This document shows, one piece after another, positions 6,657 to 14,246 of a DNA stretch of 64,000 nt. A program made the position numbers and the translations under genes. Numbering within the stretch: position 1 is the stretch's first letter; each line of letters opens with the position of its first letter. The stretch is from positions 3,038,001 to 3,102,000 of the forward strand of contig NZ_CP121196.1 of assembly GCF_039994875.1 (NCBI RefSeq), read 5' to 3'. The notes beneath the pieces were generated by a model. The model had not been told where the DNA came from, did not search any database, and was given only the letters and a program-made list of their open reading frames with translations. Source of the DNA: Telmatobacter sp. DSM 110680. Its GTDB lineage: Bacteria > Acidobacteriota > Terriglobia > Terriglobales > Acidobacteriaceae.

Positions 6657-7532
6657 ATGCCCCATGCTCAAAATGAAGGTGTTACAGGCGCCGAACCAGT
6701 ATTAAAAGCAAGAATTCTATTAGTAGACGATGACAAGTCAAACCGGGATTCACTCGGGATGGTGCTTCGATTCAGTGGATTCGATGTAGTGACTGCGGCA
6801 GATGTAAGCGAAGCACTCGGACAGATTGGCTCTCAGACCTTCGACGTTTTATTGACTGACCTGCATATGCCGGATCCCGGGGACGGATTGACGGTTGCGA
6901 GCGCAATGCGGCACTCGCATCCGAAAGCCGCAACGTTTATCTACAGCGGTTATCCGGAGATGTCTGCAGCAACGGCTGCAATTCTTCTTCAAACCGATCA
7001 GGTCTTATTAAAACCGATGGCGCCCGGTTCCCTTGTTGAAACGATCAGGAAGCGATTGAAGGAGGGCCGTAAGAGTTCAGTCAATGAGATCGAAAATGTG
7101 TCTACGATACTGGAACGCGAGTCGAAGAATACAACTGATGACTGGTATAGGTGCGCGGAACGCGAGTCGAGCTTTATTACTGTTCACTTAGAGAAAAGCG
7201 AAAGGTGTGCACATCTACCAGCAGTTTTCCGCGATCTTGTTCATCGACTGCGCAACCCGCTGCCGCTGGGCACGCATGCCCTGGTTTCGGCTGACGCTGC
7301 TGAACATGGGCGGATGAGATTTAGACAAGGTTACACGGCTTCCATGCTGGTGGAGGAATCCCGGATGCTGCAAGTCAGCATCTTTCAATCGCTGCAGAAT
7401 AACCTGCAGAAGGTGGACTTCAGCTTACTTCTGGTTGACGTTATGGTGATTGCAGATGAAGTTGATTCGCAGTTAGCACAGGCAATGGCAAGTTACATCG
7501 CTGAAGCCAAACTGAAGCAACTTGCGAATTGA
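6657..7532 (+). CDS. Response regulator with C-terminal RsbRD-like sensor region
   Basis: A 291-aa protein. Residues about 18-130 form a receiver domain, with the acidic triad in LLVDDDKSN, the phospho-acceptor Asp in LLTDLHMP and the conserved Lys in VLLKPM. Residues about 165-285 resemble the RsbR/RsbRD N-terminal four-helix sensor region seen in stress-signalling co-antagonists (HGRMRFRQGYTASMLVEESR). No DNA-binding or enzymatic output is present, so it may relay to partner proteins by protein contact. No histidine kinase is adjacent. The domain assignment of the C-terminal half is from recalled family style. Confidence 0.75.
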   Translation: MPHAQNEGVTGAEPVLKARILLVDDDKSNRDSLGMVLRFSGFDVVTAADVSEALGQIGSQTFDVLLTDLHMPDPGDGLTVASAMRHSHPKAATFIYSGYPEMSAATAAILLQTDQVLLKPMAPGSLVETIRKRLKEGRKSSVNEIENVSTILERESKNTTDDWYRCAERESSFITVHLEKSERCAHLPAVFRDLVHRLRNPLPLGTHALVSADAAEHGRMRFRQGYTASMLVEESRMLQVSIFQSLQNNLQKVDFSLLLVDVMVIADEVDSQLAQAMASYIAEAKLKQLAN

Positions 7533-7552
7533 CACTCTTCACTCGTTCCTAA

Positions 7553-8023
7553 TTACTTTGCCGGAATCGAGGGCGTGCTCGGTTGCGACGCTAGAGGAAC
7601 TAATTTGAGATTTGGCCATTCTGTGGGAATTGGCTCGAACTCTGCGTTGGGCCATTGTGTCGGGATCGGTTCAAATCTCGAGTTGGGCCGCTGAGGCGGA
7701 AACGGTTCCAACTTCGCGTGGAATGATCGCAAGAGATTTTGATTAAACGGGCAAGACGGCGCGATGGGAATTGAGAACGGCGAATGGACTGCACTGTTGG
7801 CGTCAAGCTGCGCGTTGTTCCAAGGAAACGACTGCAGGTTGAAACGTTGCTGCCCTTGCCTTGGCGCCGAAATGTCCGGCGTGGATCGTTTGCAATCCGT
7901 CCATCGTGGAGTGCCTTGGCGGCTCTCGTCGACTCGTGATGATGTTCTGGGAGTGGGCGGAGCCGATTGACACGTGCCCATTGCGCCGGCGCAGAGGAAT
8001 AAAGCGAGGATCTTCAAACGCAT
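7553..8023 (-). CDS. Secreted or lipoprotein with C-terminal Pro/Trp repeats
   Basis: A 156-aa protein beginning MRLKILALFLCAGAMGTCQS, an export signal. Cys at 11 or 18 may permit lipidation, although neither is a perfect lipobox. The mature part is Pro/Ser/Arg-rich with no predicted fold. Near the C-terminus an 11-residue unit of the form FEPIPTxWPNx is repeated about three to four times (LEPFPPQRPN, FEPIPTQWPN, FEPIPTEWPN). The repetition shows at DNA level around 7600-7710. Family unknown; possibly a surface or wall-associated peptide. Confidence 0.6.
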   Translation of the reverse strand: MRLKILALFLCAGAMGTCQSAPPTPRTSSRVDESRQGTPRWTDCKRSTPDISAPRQGQQRFNLQSFPWNNAQLDANSAVHSPFSIPIAPSCPFNQNLLRSFHAKLEPFPPQRPNSRFEPIPTQWPNAEFEPIPTEWPNLKLVPLASQPSTPSIPAK

Positions 8024-8143
8024 CGGAGTTGCCTCCGTTTCTAAGCCATCACTGCGGCTAAAGTATACGTCTGTGTCACGTGTTTCTGCATCTTGCCGGG
8101 GCGCGGCCAGCCATGCAATGACGGCTCATGGAGAAAAGCAACC

Positions 8144-8180
8144 GCAGATCCTTCGTCGCTTCGCTTCTCAGGATGACATC
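8144..8180 (+). repeat. Intergenic GCAGATCCTTCG...CTCAGGATGACA element, short copy
   Basis: The shortest copy of a family found at five places in the window. It has the left end GCAGATCCTTCG and right end TCTCAGGATGACATC, without the inner variable hairpin. ATCCT and AGGAT at the two ends can pair. It lies in the gap between the repeat lipoprotein and the lytic transglycosylase. Confidence 0.7.
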
Positions 8181-8226
8181 GCGAGTTGCTCCGCTGTTTT
8201 GCGCGCTTGAGTCGAGTGGTTTTGCT

Positions 8227-8976
8227 TTAGCGGGTTGGAGAGGATTGCAGACTGGCTAAAGGAAAAGTCACTTCTCGGGTTTGAGCTTGTCTGAGCTGGG
8301 TTTGGCGGGCGGTGACTCGGCGATTGAACTCGTGGATTACGCGGGCTACGTATGCGCGGGTCTCATGGTAGGGCGGGATGCCGTGATACTTGTCTACCGC
8401 GGCGGGGCCGGCGTTGTAGGCGGCGAGGGCGAGTGCGATGTTGTCGTGGTAGCGAATTAGCAGGTTATTGAGATATGCGGAGCCACCGCGGACGTTTTCA
8501 TCGGCTTTGAAGCTGTCGTTGACCCCTTGTTCAGCGGCGGTGCCGGGCATGAGCTGCATGAGTCCGCGAGCACCGGCGCGGCTGACGGCGCGGGTGTTGC
8601 CGTTGCTCTCGGCCTTGACGACGCTGGCGAGGAGGTCGGCGTCGAGGTTGTGCTGCTGTCCGGCTTCAGAGAGCATCTGGTGGAGGTCGGCGGGGCTTAG
8701 CGTTGTTTCCGCCCTGAGTGATTTCGAGTTGGGCGCGGCCAGTGACGGTGGAGGATCGGGGACGGTTTCGTAGCCGGCGATCTCTTCGGGACGGAACTCG
8801 ATGTAGCTGGCTTCGCCGGTGCCGGTGTAGAGACGAACCATGGGGCCGACCTGGGCGTGGTGATTGCAGCGCATGTCAAAGCCGTTGGCTAGCAGGACAC
8901 GCTCCGCGGCAAAGGCGGGGCAGGCGACTGCTGTGCAGGCAAGGGCCGCGGCTGCGAGATGGAGGCGAAAACGCAA
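8227..8976 (-). CDS. Lytic transglycosylase (SLT domain), exported
   Basis: A 249-aa protein with a cleavable signal peptide (cleavage after ACPAFA). A short N-terminal region is followed by a Slt-type lysozyme-like domain at about residues 95-220. The catalytic Glu is in VVKAESNGN, followed by the GLMQLMPGTA and ALAAYNAGP motifs typical of soluble lytic transglycosylase family 1. It should cleave peptidoglycan glycan strands in the periplasm, leaving 1,6-anhydromuramyl ends. It lies 18 bp downstream of the HAD phosphatase on the same strand, so the two are probably co-transcribed. Confidence 0.9.
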   Translation of the reverse strand: MRFRLHLAAAALACTAVACPAFAAERVLLANGFDMRCNHHAQVGPMVRLYTGTGEASYIEFRPEEIAGYETVPDPPPSLAAPNSKSLRAETTLSPADLHQMLSEAGQQHNLDADLLASVVKAESNGNTRAVSRAGARGLMQLMPGTAAEQGVNDSFKADENVRGGSAYLNNLLIRYHDNIALALAAYNAGPAAVDKYHGIPPYHETRAYVARVIHEFNRRVTARQTQLRQAQTREVTFPLASLQSSPTR

Positions 8977-8994
8977 ATTCAGGGTCCTGTTGGT

Positions 8995-9876
8995 TCAAAC
9001 TTTAGCAGAAGTTCGGCGGGCTACTACCATCTCCAAAGTCACGGCTACGCCATCTTGGTCATTGGGGGCGGTTTGCTTCCAGCCGCGGGTTTTGGCGAGG
9101 GTGCGCAGGTCGTGGGCGGCATTGGACATCATCACGGCCTGGCCGGCCCATTCGAGCATGTCGACGTCGTTCCAGTTGTCGCCGATGGCCATGGTTTCTT
9201 TGCGATCGACCCCAAGGCGGGCGGCGAGTCTTTCAAGCGCCCATCCTTTGGAGACGCCGGGGGGCAGGAGGTCGAGAATGGAGAGGTCACGGGCTGGATA
9301 CTCGGTGCGGACGGCTTCGCAGGAACCGGCCCATTCGCTGGCTTTGAGAGCTTTTTCAGCCTGCTTCATCTTGTCGACTCCACCGGTGACCATGCCCTGG
9401 ATGGGGTCATTGCCGTCGGTGAGGGCGTCTTCGAGGGGCTTTACGATGTCGATGGCGTCGCGGTTGGCTTCGACCCACAGGGCGATCCGCTGATGTGCCT
9501 GTTCGAAGTCTTCGAGGATCAATTCGCCGCGTCCCACTTGATCGAATGTGAATACCAATGTTCCGAAAGGCCTTAGCAGAGTGCAGATGCCGCGTGCCAC
9601 CCGAGCTTCGAGGTGGGAGCGGTCGACCGGCTCTCCGCCAAGGGTCCGGGTTACTGCTCCATTGGACGTGATGAGAGGCATATCCGCTCGCAGGCCGAGG
9701 CCTTCGAGGAGGGGAGCGGTGTAGGCGGTGCGGCGGCCAGTGGCAATGGCCACGGTGATTCCGGCGGCCTGTGCCGCCTTGAGCGCCTGCACGTTGCGGG
9801 GGCTGATGGTCTGGCTGAAGGTGGGCAGCAGAGTGCCGTCCATGTCGATCGCCACCAGGCGAACGGGGGGATGCAT
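8995..9876 (-). CDS. Cof-type HAD-IIB hydrolase
   Basis: A 293-aa protein with HAD motif I AIDMDGTLLP (nucleophile Asp11, Asp13), a Lys in the middle region and motif IV GDNWNDVDML. A C2-type cap lies between, as in the Cof/YidA subfamily of sugar-phosphate phosphatases. The start was set at ATG 9876; the frame is open to 10158, but the extension is low-complexity Pro/Ser/Arg and overlaps the divergent flavodoxin gene. The physiological substrate is unknown. Probably co-transcribed with the downstream transglycosylase. Confidence 0.85.
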   Translation of the reverse strand: MHPPVRLVAIDMDGTLLPTFSQTISPRNVQALKAAQAAGITVAIATGRRTAYTAPLLEGLGLRADMPLITSNGAVTRTLGGEPVDRSHLEARVARGICTLLRPFGTLVFTFDQVGRGELILEDFEQAHQRIALWVEANRDAIDIVKPLEDALTDGNDPIQGMVTGGVDKMKQAEKALKASEWAGSCEAVRTEYPARDLSILDLLPPGVSKGWALERLAARLGVDRKETMAIGDNWNDVDMLEWAGQAVMMSNAAHDLRTLAKTRGWKQTAPNDQDGVAVTLEMVVARRTSAKV

Positions 9877-9989
9877 ATATCCAGTGTACCGGCGGGAGAC
9901 GCCGAGCGCTGGCGGGCGGGGACGATGTGATGGTTGGCACGTCGCGGCAAGCGGAGAATATCGCAGAATCGGCGCAAGTGAGGTGCGCG

Positions 9990-10583
9990 ATGCAGCCAAA
10001 GGTACTGATTGCTTACGTGACGCGGAGCGGGTCGACGGAAGATGTAGCCGAGGCGGTTGGAACGACGATGGAGCAGGCTGACGTCCTCGTGGATTTGAAG
10101 CCGATGGCAATGGTGGAGGCAATCGCCGATGGGACGCCGGTGGTCTTGGGTGCGGCACTTTATGTTGGACATTTTCCGAGGGAGTTTCACGGATTTATGA
10201 ATCGCTTTCGGCGCGAGCTCGAGAACGCGCGGCCCTGGATATTCGTGCTGGGACCAACGGACAAGGATCCCAAGCACTTTACGCAGGCTGAAGAGCAGGC
10301 TCGCAAGGAACTGGCGAAGTATCCATGGCTTCATGCGGCAGATGTGCGTGTGGTGGGCGGGAAATTTGATCCGCATCATTTGAAGCTGACGTTTCCATTC
10401 AACCTGGTGATGAAGTTTCCCGGCAATCCCATGAGGAAGATGCCAGTTTCGGATACACGGGACTGGGAATGGATTCGCCGGTGGGCACAGTCGATTGCGG
10501 AACATGTGAAGAAAGGACCCGACGCCAATCGCGGAGAGTTTGCGGAATACACTTTGTATAAAAACAGTATGCTGGGCAAGTGA
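9990..10583 (+). CDS. Flavodoxin-domain protein, HemG-like
   Basis: A 197-aa protein from ATG 9990 with GAGG about 8 bases upstream; a longer frame from 9927 lacks one. The N-terminus LIAYVTRSGSTEDVAEAVG is the FMN-phosphate loop of a flavodoxin-like fold. The arrangement resembles menaquinone-dependent protoporphyrinogen IX dehydrogenase (HemG/flavodoxin_5). No other heme gene is nearby, so the substrate is not assured; a general flavin-dependent redox role is the alternative. Confidence 0.75.
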   Translation: MQPKVLIAYVTRSGSTEDVAEAVGTTMEQADVLVDLKPMAMVEAIADGTPVVLGAALYVGHFPREFHGFMNRFRRELENARPWIFVLGPTDKDPKHFTQAEEQARKELAKYPWLHAADVRVVGGKFDPHHLKLTFPFNLVMKFPGNPMRKMPVSDTRDWEWIRRWAQSIAEHVKKGPDANRGEFAEYTLYKNSMLGK

Positions 10584-10650
10584 TGGATGGCCACCACTTG
10601 CGCGCTACCGCGACGCTTTGATTGATGGAGTGATTCGATACACTGGCAGC

Positions 10651-10851
10651 ATGGAACGGATCTGTACACATTGCCATGCGGAACTGGCGCATGATACGAA
10701 AGCGGACTGGTGCCCGGCTTGCGGTGGTTCGTTGATCGAGCGAGAGTCGTTGCCACAGGCTGAAGTGAAGGTGGCGCCGGTGGAAGTGGATCATCGTGGG
10801 ATTGTGCTGCCGAGACGGCATGCCCTGGGCGGGATTATTACGCCGCAGTAA
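10651..10851 (+). CDS. Small zinc-ribbon protein
   Basis: A 66-aa protein from ATG 10651 with two CxxC pairs, ICTHCHAEL and WCPACGGSL, forming a zinc ribbon. An acidic linker and a basic Gly-rich tail follow. It lies 67 bp after the HemG-like gene and just before an acetyltransferase on the same strand. No strong ribosome site precedes the ATG, and the frame continues upstream. Function unknown. Confidence 0.55.
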   Translation: MERICTHCHAELAHDTKADWCPACGGSLIERESLPQAEVKVAPVEVDHRGIVLPRRHALGGIITPQ

Positions 10852-10881
10852 ATTCGCAGGAACTCTCAGAGACTTAGTGGG

Positions 10882-11379
10882 GTGGCCTTGATCACTATCG
10901 AGCGCATCACGCCCGAGACTGCTCTCGTGTTGAAGGATGTGCGGCTGCGCGCACTGTTGGATTCTCTGACGGCTTTTTCGAGCACGTATGCGAAGGAGTC
11001 GCTGTTTCCCGATGAGGAGTGGAGGAAGCGCGCGGTGCGCTGGAGCAGCAATGGGTCGGCGATTTTTCTGGCGATGGAGGGAGATGCCGTGTGCGGGATA
11101 ATTGGCGCGTATGAGGAGGTCGAGCAATGTGCGCAGGTGATTTCGATGTGGGTGGCTCCGGAGGCCAGGCGCGCGGGTGTTGGAATGAAATTAGTGGAAG
11201 CGGTGGCGGATTGGGCGCAGTCTCGCGGAATGCGCGAGTTGAAGTTGATGGTGACCAGCGTGAACGACGTAGCGATCGCGTTTTATCAGCGCATGGGATT
11301 TGCGATGACGGGTAAGACTGGGGTGTATCCGAACGATGCGGCGATCACGGAATTTGAGATGGTGCGCAGGTTAGTTTGA
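10882..11379 (+). CDS. GNAT family N-acetyltransferase
   Basis: A 165-aa acetyltransferase with the acetyl-CoA pyrophosphate loop in motif A, MWVAPEARRAGVGMKLVEAV, and the C-terminal NDVAIAFYQRMGFAMTG signature. Start GTG at 10882 (AGTGGG upstream); TTG at 10888 is an alternative. The acceptor is unknown. Same direction as, and close to, the zinc-ribbon gene. Confidence 0.85.
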   Translation: MALITIERITPETALVLKDVRLRALLDSLTAFSSTYAKESLFPDEEWRKRAVRWSSNGSAIFLAMEGDAVCGIIGAYEEVEQCAQVISMWVAPEARRAGVGMKLVEAVADWAQSRGMRELKLMVTSVNDVAIAFYQRMGFAMTGKTGVYPNDAAITEFEMVRRLV

Positions 11380-11405
11380 TCCGCCTCCGCCTATCTATCG
11401 AATGT

Positions 11406-12767
11406 TCATTTCCTCGCGGGCGGAATGTTTTGATTGAAGCGAAACAGATTTGTTGGATCGTACTTCGCTTTGATTGCTGCCAGGCGCTGGAAGCGTGCGT
11501 CGCTGTAGGCCGAATGCACGTCCTCCCCCTCCGACATGTAATTCACGTATGCGCCTCCGGTGGAGTATGGCAGGGCCTTCTGCCAGTTCTCTCGCGCCCA
11601 CGCCCGCTGTTCGCTATCGTTCGCAGGATCGTTTGAGATCGCGAGGAAACTCAGGTTGAACAATGCATCACGATGTTCAAAAGCCGTGGCGTCACTGGGT
11701 ACCCGGGCGACGGCGCCTCCATATACCTCGACCATGATGACATTCAGGGGCGAAGGCGCTGAGCCAGCAGCTTCAATCACCAGGTCAATGACGTCATCGG
11801 ACAGCGTCTTCACGAAAGAGGATTTCCAGTAATGACGCTGGCCTTTGGGGTAAGACACATCCACTTGCCGCTGCATCGTGCAGTAGGACACAGGTGCAAC
11901 AGTATCCAACAGAACCGATCCCAGTTCGCGAAAGGCCTGTGCCGCACGATCGCCCTCGCCTTCCTTTCCGATATCGCTTACCACGGCTGCGGCGAACTTG
12001 CCTCCATCGGGAGACGGGATGATTGCAAACATTGTTGCAAGGTTGTCGCTTGCTTCGAGGCTCAGGTCGCGGAGTCTCTGCAAGACAGCTTTTGACATTT
12101 CGAAGGGGAAAACAATTAATCCACCAAGGGGTTCACGGACTGGATGAAGTTGAAATTCGAGCGACGTCACGACTCCGAAGTTTCCTCCTCCGCCACGCAG
12201 CGCCCAAAAAAGATCGGGGTGGGAATCGGCGCTCGCCGTTATAAATTCGCCTGCGGCAGTGACCACGTCGGCTGAGATCAAGTTGTCGCATGCCATTCCG
12301 TAACGACGCGACAAATAGCCGTAGCCGCCGCCGAGTGTGAGTCCAGCGATCCCTGTGGTGGAGATAGCGCCGCCCGGTGATGCGAGCCCAAAGGCCTGCG
12401 TCTCGTGATCGTATTCGCCCCACAAAACACCGCCGCCGGCGCATGCTTTGCGCTGAACGCGATCGACCCGGACGGACTTGAAACGCGCAAGGTCGATGAC
12501 GATGCTGCCATCGCCGACAGAGGTTCCAGCTACGTTGTGACCTCCGCAGCGGATGGCAACCGGAAGGCCGCGTTCGGCGGCGAACTGGACCGCCGTCATC
12601 ACGTCCGCGACTCCGGATGCGCAAACGATTGCTGCCGGATAGCGGTCGATCATGGCGTTCCACACCTGCCGTGCCTCGTGGTATCCGTCGCTATCAGGGA
12701 GATGTACTGTGCCACGCAGAAGGCTCTTCAATGCATCGCGGTCTGCTATCTCAATTTGAGGCGTCAT
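11406..12767 (-). CDS. FAD-linked oxidoreductase, berberine-bridge-enzyme type
   Basis: A 453-aa flavoprotein. The PCMH-type FAD-binding domain (about residues 30-200) has CGGHNVAGTSV, whose His is the usual site of covalent FAD attachment, and GLTLGGGYGYLSRRYGMACD. The C-terminal BBE motif is AKYDPTNLFRFNQNI. It likely oxidises a sugar, alcohol or phenolic substrate with oxygen. The start at ATG 12767 has GGAGGA upstream; the frame is open to 12827 without a ribosome site. There is no export signal, so it is probably cytoplasmic. Confidence 0.85.
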   Translation of the reverse strand: MTPQIEIADRDALKSLLRGTVHLPDSDGYHEARQVWNAMIDRYPAAIVCASGVADVMTAVQFAAERGLPVAIRCGGHNVAGTSVGDGSIVIDLARFKSVRVDRVQRKACAGGGVLWGEYDHETQAFGLASPGGAISTTGIAGLTLGGGYGYLSRRYGMACDNLISADVVTAAGEFITASADSHPDLFWALRGGGGNFGVVTSLEFQLHPVREPLGGLIVFPFEMSKAVLQRLRDLSLEASDNLATMFAIIPSPDGGKFAAAVVSDIGKEGEGDRAAQAFRELGSVLLDTVAPVSYCTMQRQVDVSYPKGQRHYWKSSFVKTLSDDVIDLVIEAAGSAPSPLNVIMVEVYGGAVARVPSDATAFEHRDALFNLSFLAISNDPANDSEQRAWARENWQKALPYSTGGAYVNYMSEGEDVHSAYSDARFQRLAAIKAKYDPTNLFRFNQNIPPARK

Positions 12768-12976
12768 GCGGCGATTCCTCCGGGGAGATTCATTTTCAGG
12801 GTCAGACACAACAGACCGGTGACCCATTGTGGATAAAGGGCGGTTATGGAGAAGACAAACCTACTAAGAGACTACGTTTGGAATGGGAAAAAGCGTATCA
12901 TCTCGCCCTTTTGATTGGCACCTGCAACGCGCGGGGCATCAAACCTCGACTACGTGACTCTTTGTTGATAGGAGTG

Positions 12977-14218
12977 CTACTCGTAGCGGAGGGCTTCGGC
13001 GGGGCGGATTCTTGCTGCTGTGGATGAGGGGTAGAGTGTGGCTAGCAGCGAGATGCTGATGGAGACAGCGGAGACTAGAACTCCGTCGATCAGGCGGGGA
13101 GCGAAGGGAAGCGTGTCGATGGCGTAGACGTCGGGCGAGAGTTGAATGTGGTAATGGCCGCCAGCCCAGGCGCCGATGTAGCCCAGGATTAGTCCAAGTA
13201 CGGTTCCGACTACGCTGATCAGCAGTCCTTGTAAGAGGAAGATGCGGCGCACTTGTGCCGGAGCTACGCCGAAGCTCATGAGGACCGCGATGTCGCGGGT
13301 CTTTTCCATCACCATCATGGTGAGCGCGATGAGGATATTGAGCGCAGCGACGACCACGATGAGGGTGATGACGATGAAGGTGACGATGCGCTCAAGTGCG
13401 AGGGCGCGGAAGAGTTCTTTGTTCTGTTCTTCCCAGTTGGTAGTCATGAAGCCGGGGCCAGCGGCCTGCTCGATTTGTTTTGCAATTTGCGGAGCGTTGT
13501 TAAGATCGTCGACTCTGAAACTGATGACGGTGACGAGGTCAGGCTCGCCATAAAGGTGCTGCGCGTCGGCAAGCCGGATGAAGCCCCACGCGGAGTCGTA
13601 TTGATAGAAGCCGCTGTGATAGGTGCCGACGAGGCGAAAGTGGACGATGTTGGGGACGACCCCCAGGGGCGTGAGATCACCTTGCGGACTGATGAGGGTT
13701 ACAGAATCGCCGATGGTGGCGCCTATGGAGTCAGCCAGATCTTTGCCGAGGATGAGGGGCTGGTCTCGAGGACCTTCGGGCGCGGCCGTTGAAGGCTCGA
13801 GCGCGTTGACGGCTGCTGAAGTGGAGTTAATAAGCACTTTGCTGACGGTTTTTTCGCGCCCGGGCAGGACACCTTCGATCAGCGCATATCCTTCGCGAGC
13901 TCCGTGCGTGACAACTACCTGCTCGTCGAGTTCGGGGGCAGCGGCGACGACGTGAGGGAGCTTTGACAGCTTTTCGACGAGCGGTTGCCAGTCGCGAATG
14001 CCGTCGTTTTTTACACGCATGAGTTGTACATGTGCGCTGGAGTCGATAAGGCGATCCTGCAAGTCGCGGCGCATGCCGTTAGTGATGGCGAGAGCAATGA
14101 TGAGAGCGGCGACTCCGGCGGCGACTCCGGCAATGGAGATGGCGGTGACTACGCCAACGACGGCCTGACGCCGTTTGGCTTTGAGGTACCGGGCCGCCAC
14201 ATAAAGCTCAAATCGCAT
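12977..14218 (-). CDS. LolC/LolE-like ABC transporter permease
   Basis: A 413-aa protein with one N-terminal membrane helix (about 20-45), a periplasmic MacB/PCD-like domain (about 50-270) and three C-terminal FtsX-type helices. The start MRFELYVAARYLKAKRRQAV is typical of lipoprotein-releasing permeases. LolC/E extracts lipoproteins from the inner membrane for LolA. The partner ATPase LolD is not in the window. It lies 28 bp downstream of the large propeller gene and is probably in one operon with it. Confidence 0.85.
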   Translation of the reverse strand: MRFELYVAARYLKAKRRQAVVGVVTAISIAGVAAGVAALIIALAITNGMRRDLQDRLIDSSAHVQLMRVKNDGIRDWQPLVEKLSKLPHVVAAAPELDEQVVVTHGAREGYALIEGVLPGREKTVSKVLINSTSAAVNALEPSTAAPEGPRDQPLILGKDLADSIGATIGDSVTLISPQGDLTPLGVVPNIVHFRLVGTYHSGFYQYDSAWGFIRLADAQHLYGEPDLVTVISFRVDDLNNAPQIAKQIEQAAGPGFMTTNWEEQNKELFRALALERIVTFIVITLIVVVAALNILIALTMMVMEKTRDIAVLMSFGVAPAQVRRIFLLQGLLISVVGTVLGLILGYIGAWAGGHYHIQLSPDVYAIDTLPFAPRLIDGVLVSAVSISISLLATLYPSSTAARIRPAEALRYE

Positions 14219-14246
14219 CTTGCCTTACTTTCACGTCTGCTGCTTC

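Noticed and set aside
6165-6671. A 168-codon minus-strand frame
   Set aside because: His/Arg/Ser/Asn-rich without domain; the plus strand encodes a hydrophobic protein and the start of the response-regulator gene.
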